Assembly: GCA_012798055.1 (NCBI GenBank)
Contig: JAAZOA010000118.1
Span: forward strand, 1-14,663
Length of the DNA stretch: 14,663 nt
Source of the DNA: Syntrophomonadaceae bacterium
GTDB lineage: Bacteria; Bacillota; Syntrophomonadia; Syntrophomonadales; Syntrophomonadaceae
Direction: 5' to 3'
Shown here: one piece after another, positions 14,422 through 14,663 of the stretch
Position numbering within the stretch: position 1 is the stretch's first letter
Layout of the letters: each line of letters opens with the position of its first letter
Notes under the pieces: generated by a model
What the model was told of the DNA's origin: nothing
The model's database searches: none
What the model saw: the letters and a program-made list of their open reading frames with translations, nothing else
Made by a program: the position numbers and the translations under genes

Positions 14422-14663
14422 TTGGACTATATCGAGAAGTATGTCAGACCGGTAGACCCGGAAATTGCGGAAGCCATTAACAATGAAGAGCTGAGGCAGG
14501 GCCGTAAACTCGAATTGATCGCTTCGGAAAATTTTGTGTCCCGGGCTGTAATGGCTGCTCAGGGTTCGGTGATGACCAACAAGTATGCTGAAGGTTATCC
14601 CGGTAAAAGATATTATGGCGGTTGCGAATTTGTCGATATAGCCGAAAGCCTGGCCATAGAAAG
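14422..14663 (+). CDS. glyA: Serine hydroxymethyltransferase, N-terminal part (runs off the window)
   Basis: An open frame starts at TTG 14422 and continues past the window edge, covering 80 complete codons. The translation begins LDYIEKYVRPVDPEIAEAI and contains the hallmark SHMT block LIASENFVSRAV, then GSVMTNKYAEGYPGKRYYGG and CEFVDIAE. The enzyme is PLP-dependent and converts serine plus tetrahydrofolate to glycine plus methylene-tetrahydrofolate. The PLP lysine lies beyond the window. GAGAGGG (14406-14412) lies 9 bases before the TTG; no closer in-frame ATG exists upstream of the conserved region. It begins 4 bases after the rpiB stop and so extends the operon, as in B. subtilis where glyA follows the ywl genes. 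Confidence 0.96.
   Translation, partial: MDYIEKYVRPVDPEIAEAINNEELRQGRKLELIASENFVSRAVMAAQGSVMTNKYAEGYPGKRYYGGCEFVDIAESLAIE

Overview
The window is a compact block of housekeeping genes, all on the + strand, from what looks like a spore-forming clostridial member of the Bacillota. The order pyrG - spo0F - fba - tal - glpX - rho ... rpmE ... prfA - prmC - sua5 - ywlE - rpiB - glyA follows the Bacillus subtilis pyrG-to-glyA region. Differences from Bacillus, judged from memory, are the absence of murA2 and tdk and the presence of a FemAB/alanine-racemase pair, a radical SAM gene, a yhaM-like gene and a DUF1385 membrane protein. Gluconeogenic genes together with a Spo0F-like regulator would suit a Syntrophomonas-like anaerobe, but that is inference. 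No mobile element, CRISPR array, tRNA or rRNA is visible, and no stretch longer than about 150 bases lacks a gene.

Region 1 (1-2365): the last 15 codons of pyrG end in a strong terminator and a second hairpin. A FemAB-type peptidyltransferase follows, then an alanine racemase-family gene broken by one apparent missing T near 1413-1416. Region 2 (2403-6817): spo0F, class II fructose-bisphosphate aldolase, small transaldolase, class II fructose-1,6-bisphosphatase and rho, closed by a terminator at 6793-6817. The three enzymes link gluconeogenesis to the pentose phosphate pathway. Region 3 (6865-9173): a radical SAM protein of unrecognised function with a long N-terminal region, and a YhaM-type 3'-5' exoribonuclease. 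Region 4 (9210-9567): rpmE with its own extended -10 promoter and terminator. Region 5 (9603-14663): a DUF1385 membrane protein, then the tightly packed run prfA-prmC-sua5-ywlE-rpiB-glyA, with glyA cut by the window edge.

Themes: translation quality and release (L31, RF1, the RF1 methyltransferase, t6A synthesis), RNA turnover and termination (Rho, YhaM), central carbon flux (Fba, Tal, GlpX, RpiB, GlyA), sporulation signalling (Spo0F) and arginine dephosphorylation (YwlE-like). Several starts are TTG (fba, tal, rho, glyA) or GTG (glpX, yhaM, prmC), chosen here by Shine-Dalgarno spacing and family N-termini. The least explained items are the radical SAM protein and the FemAB/racemase pair; everything else is conserved, well-known machinery.
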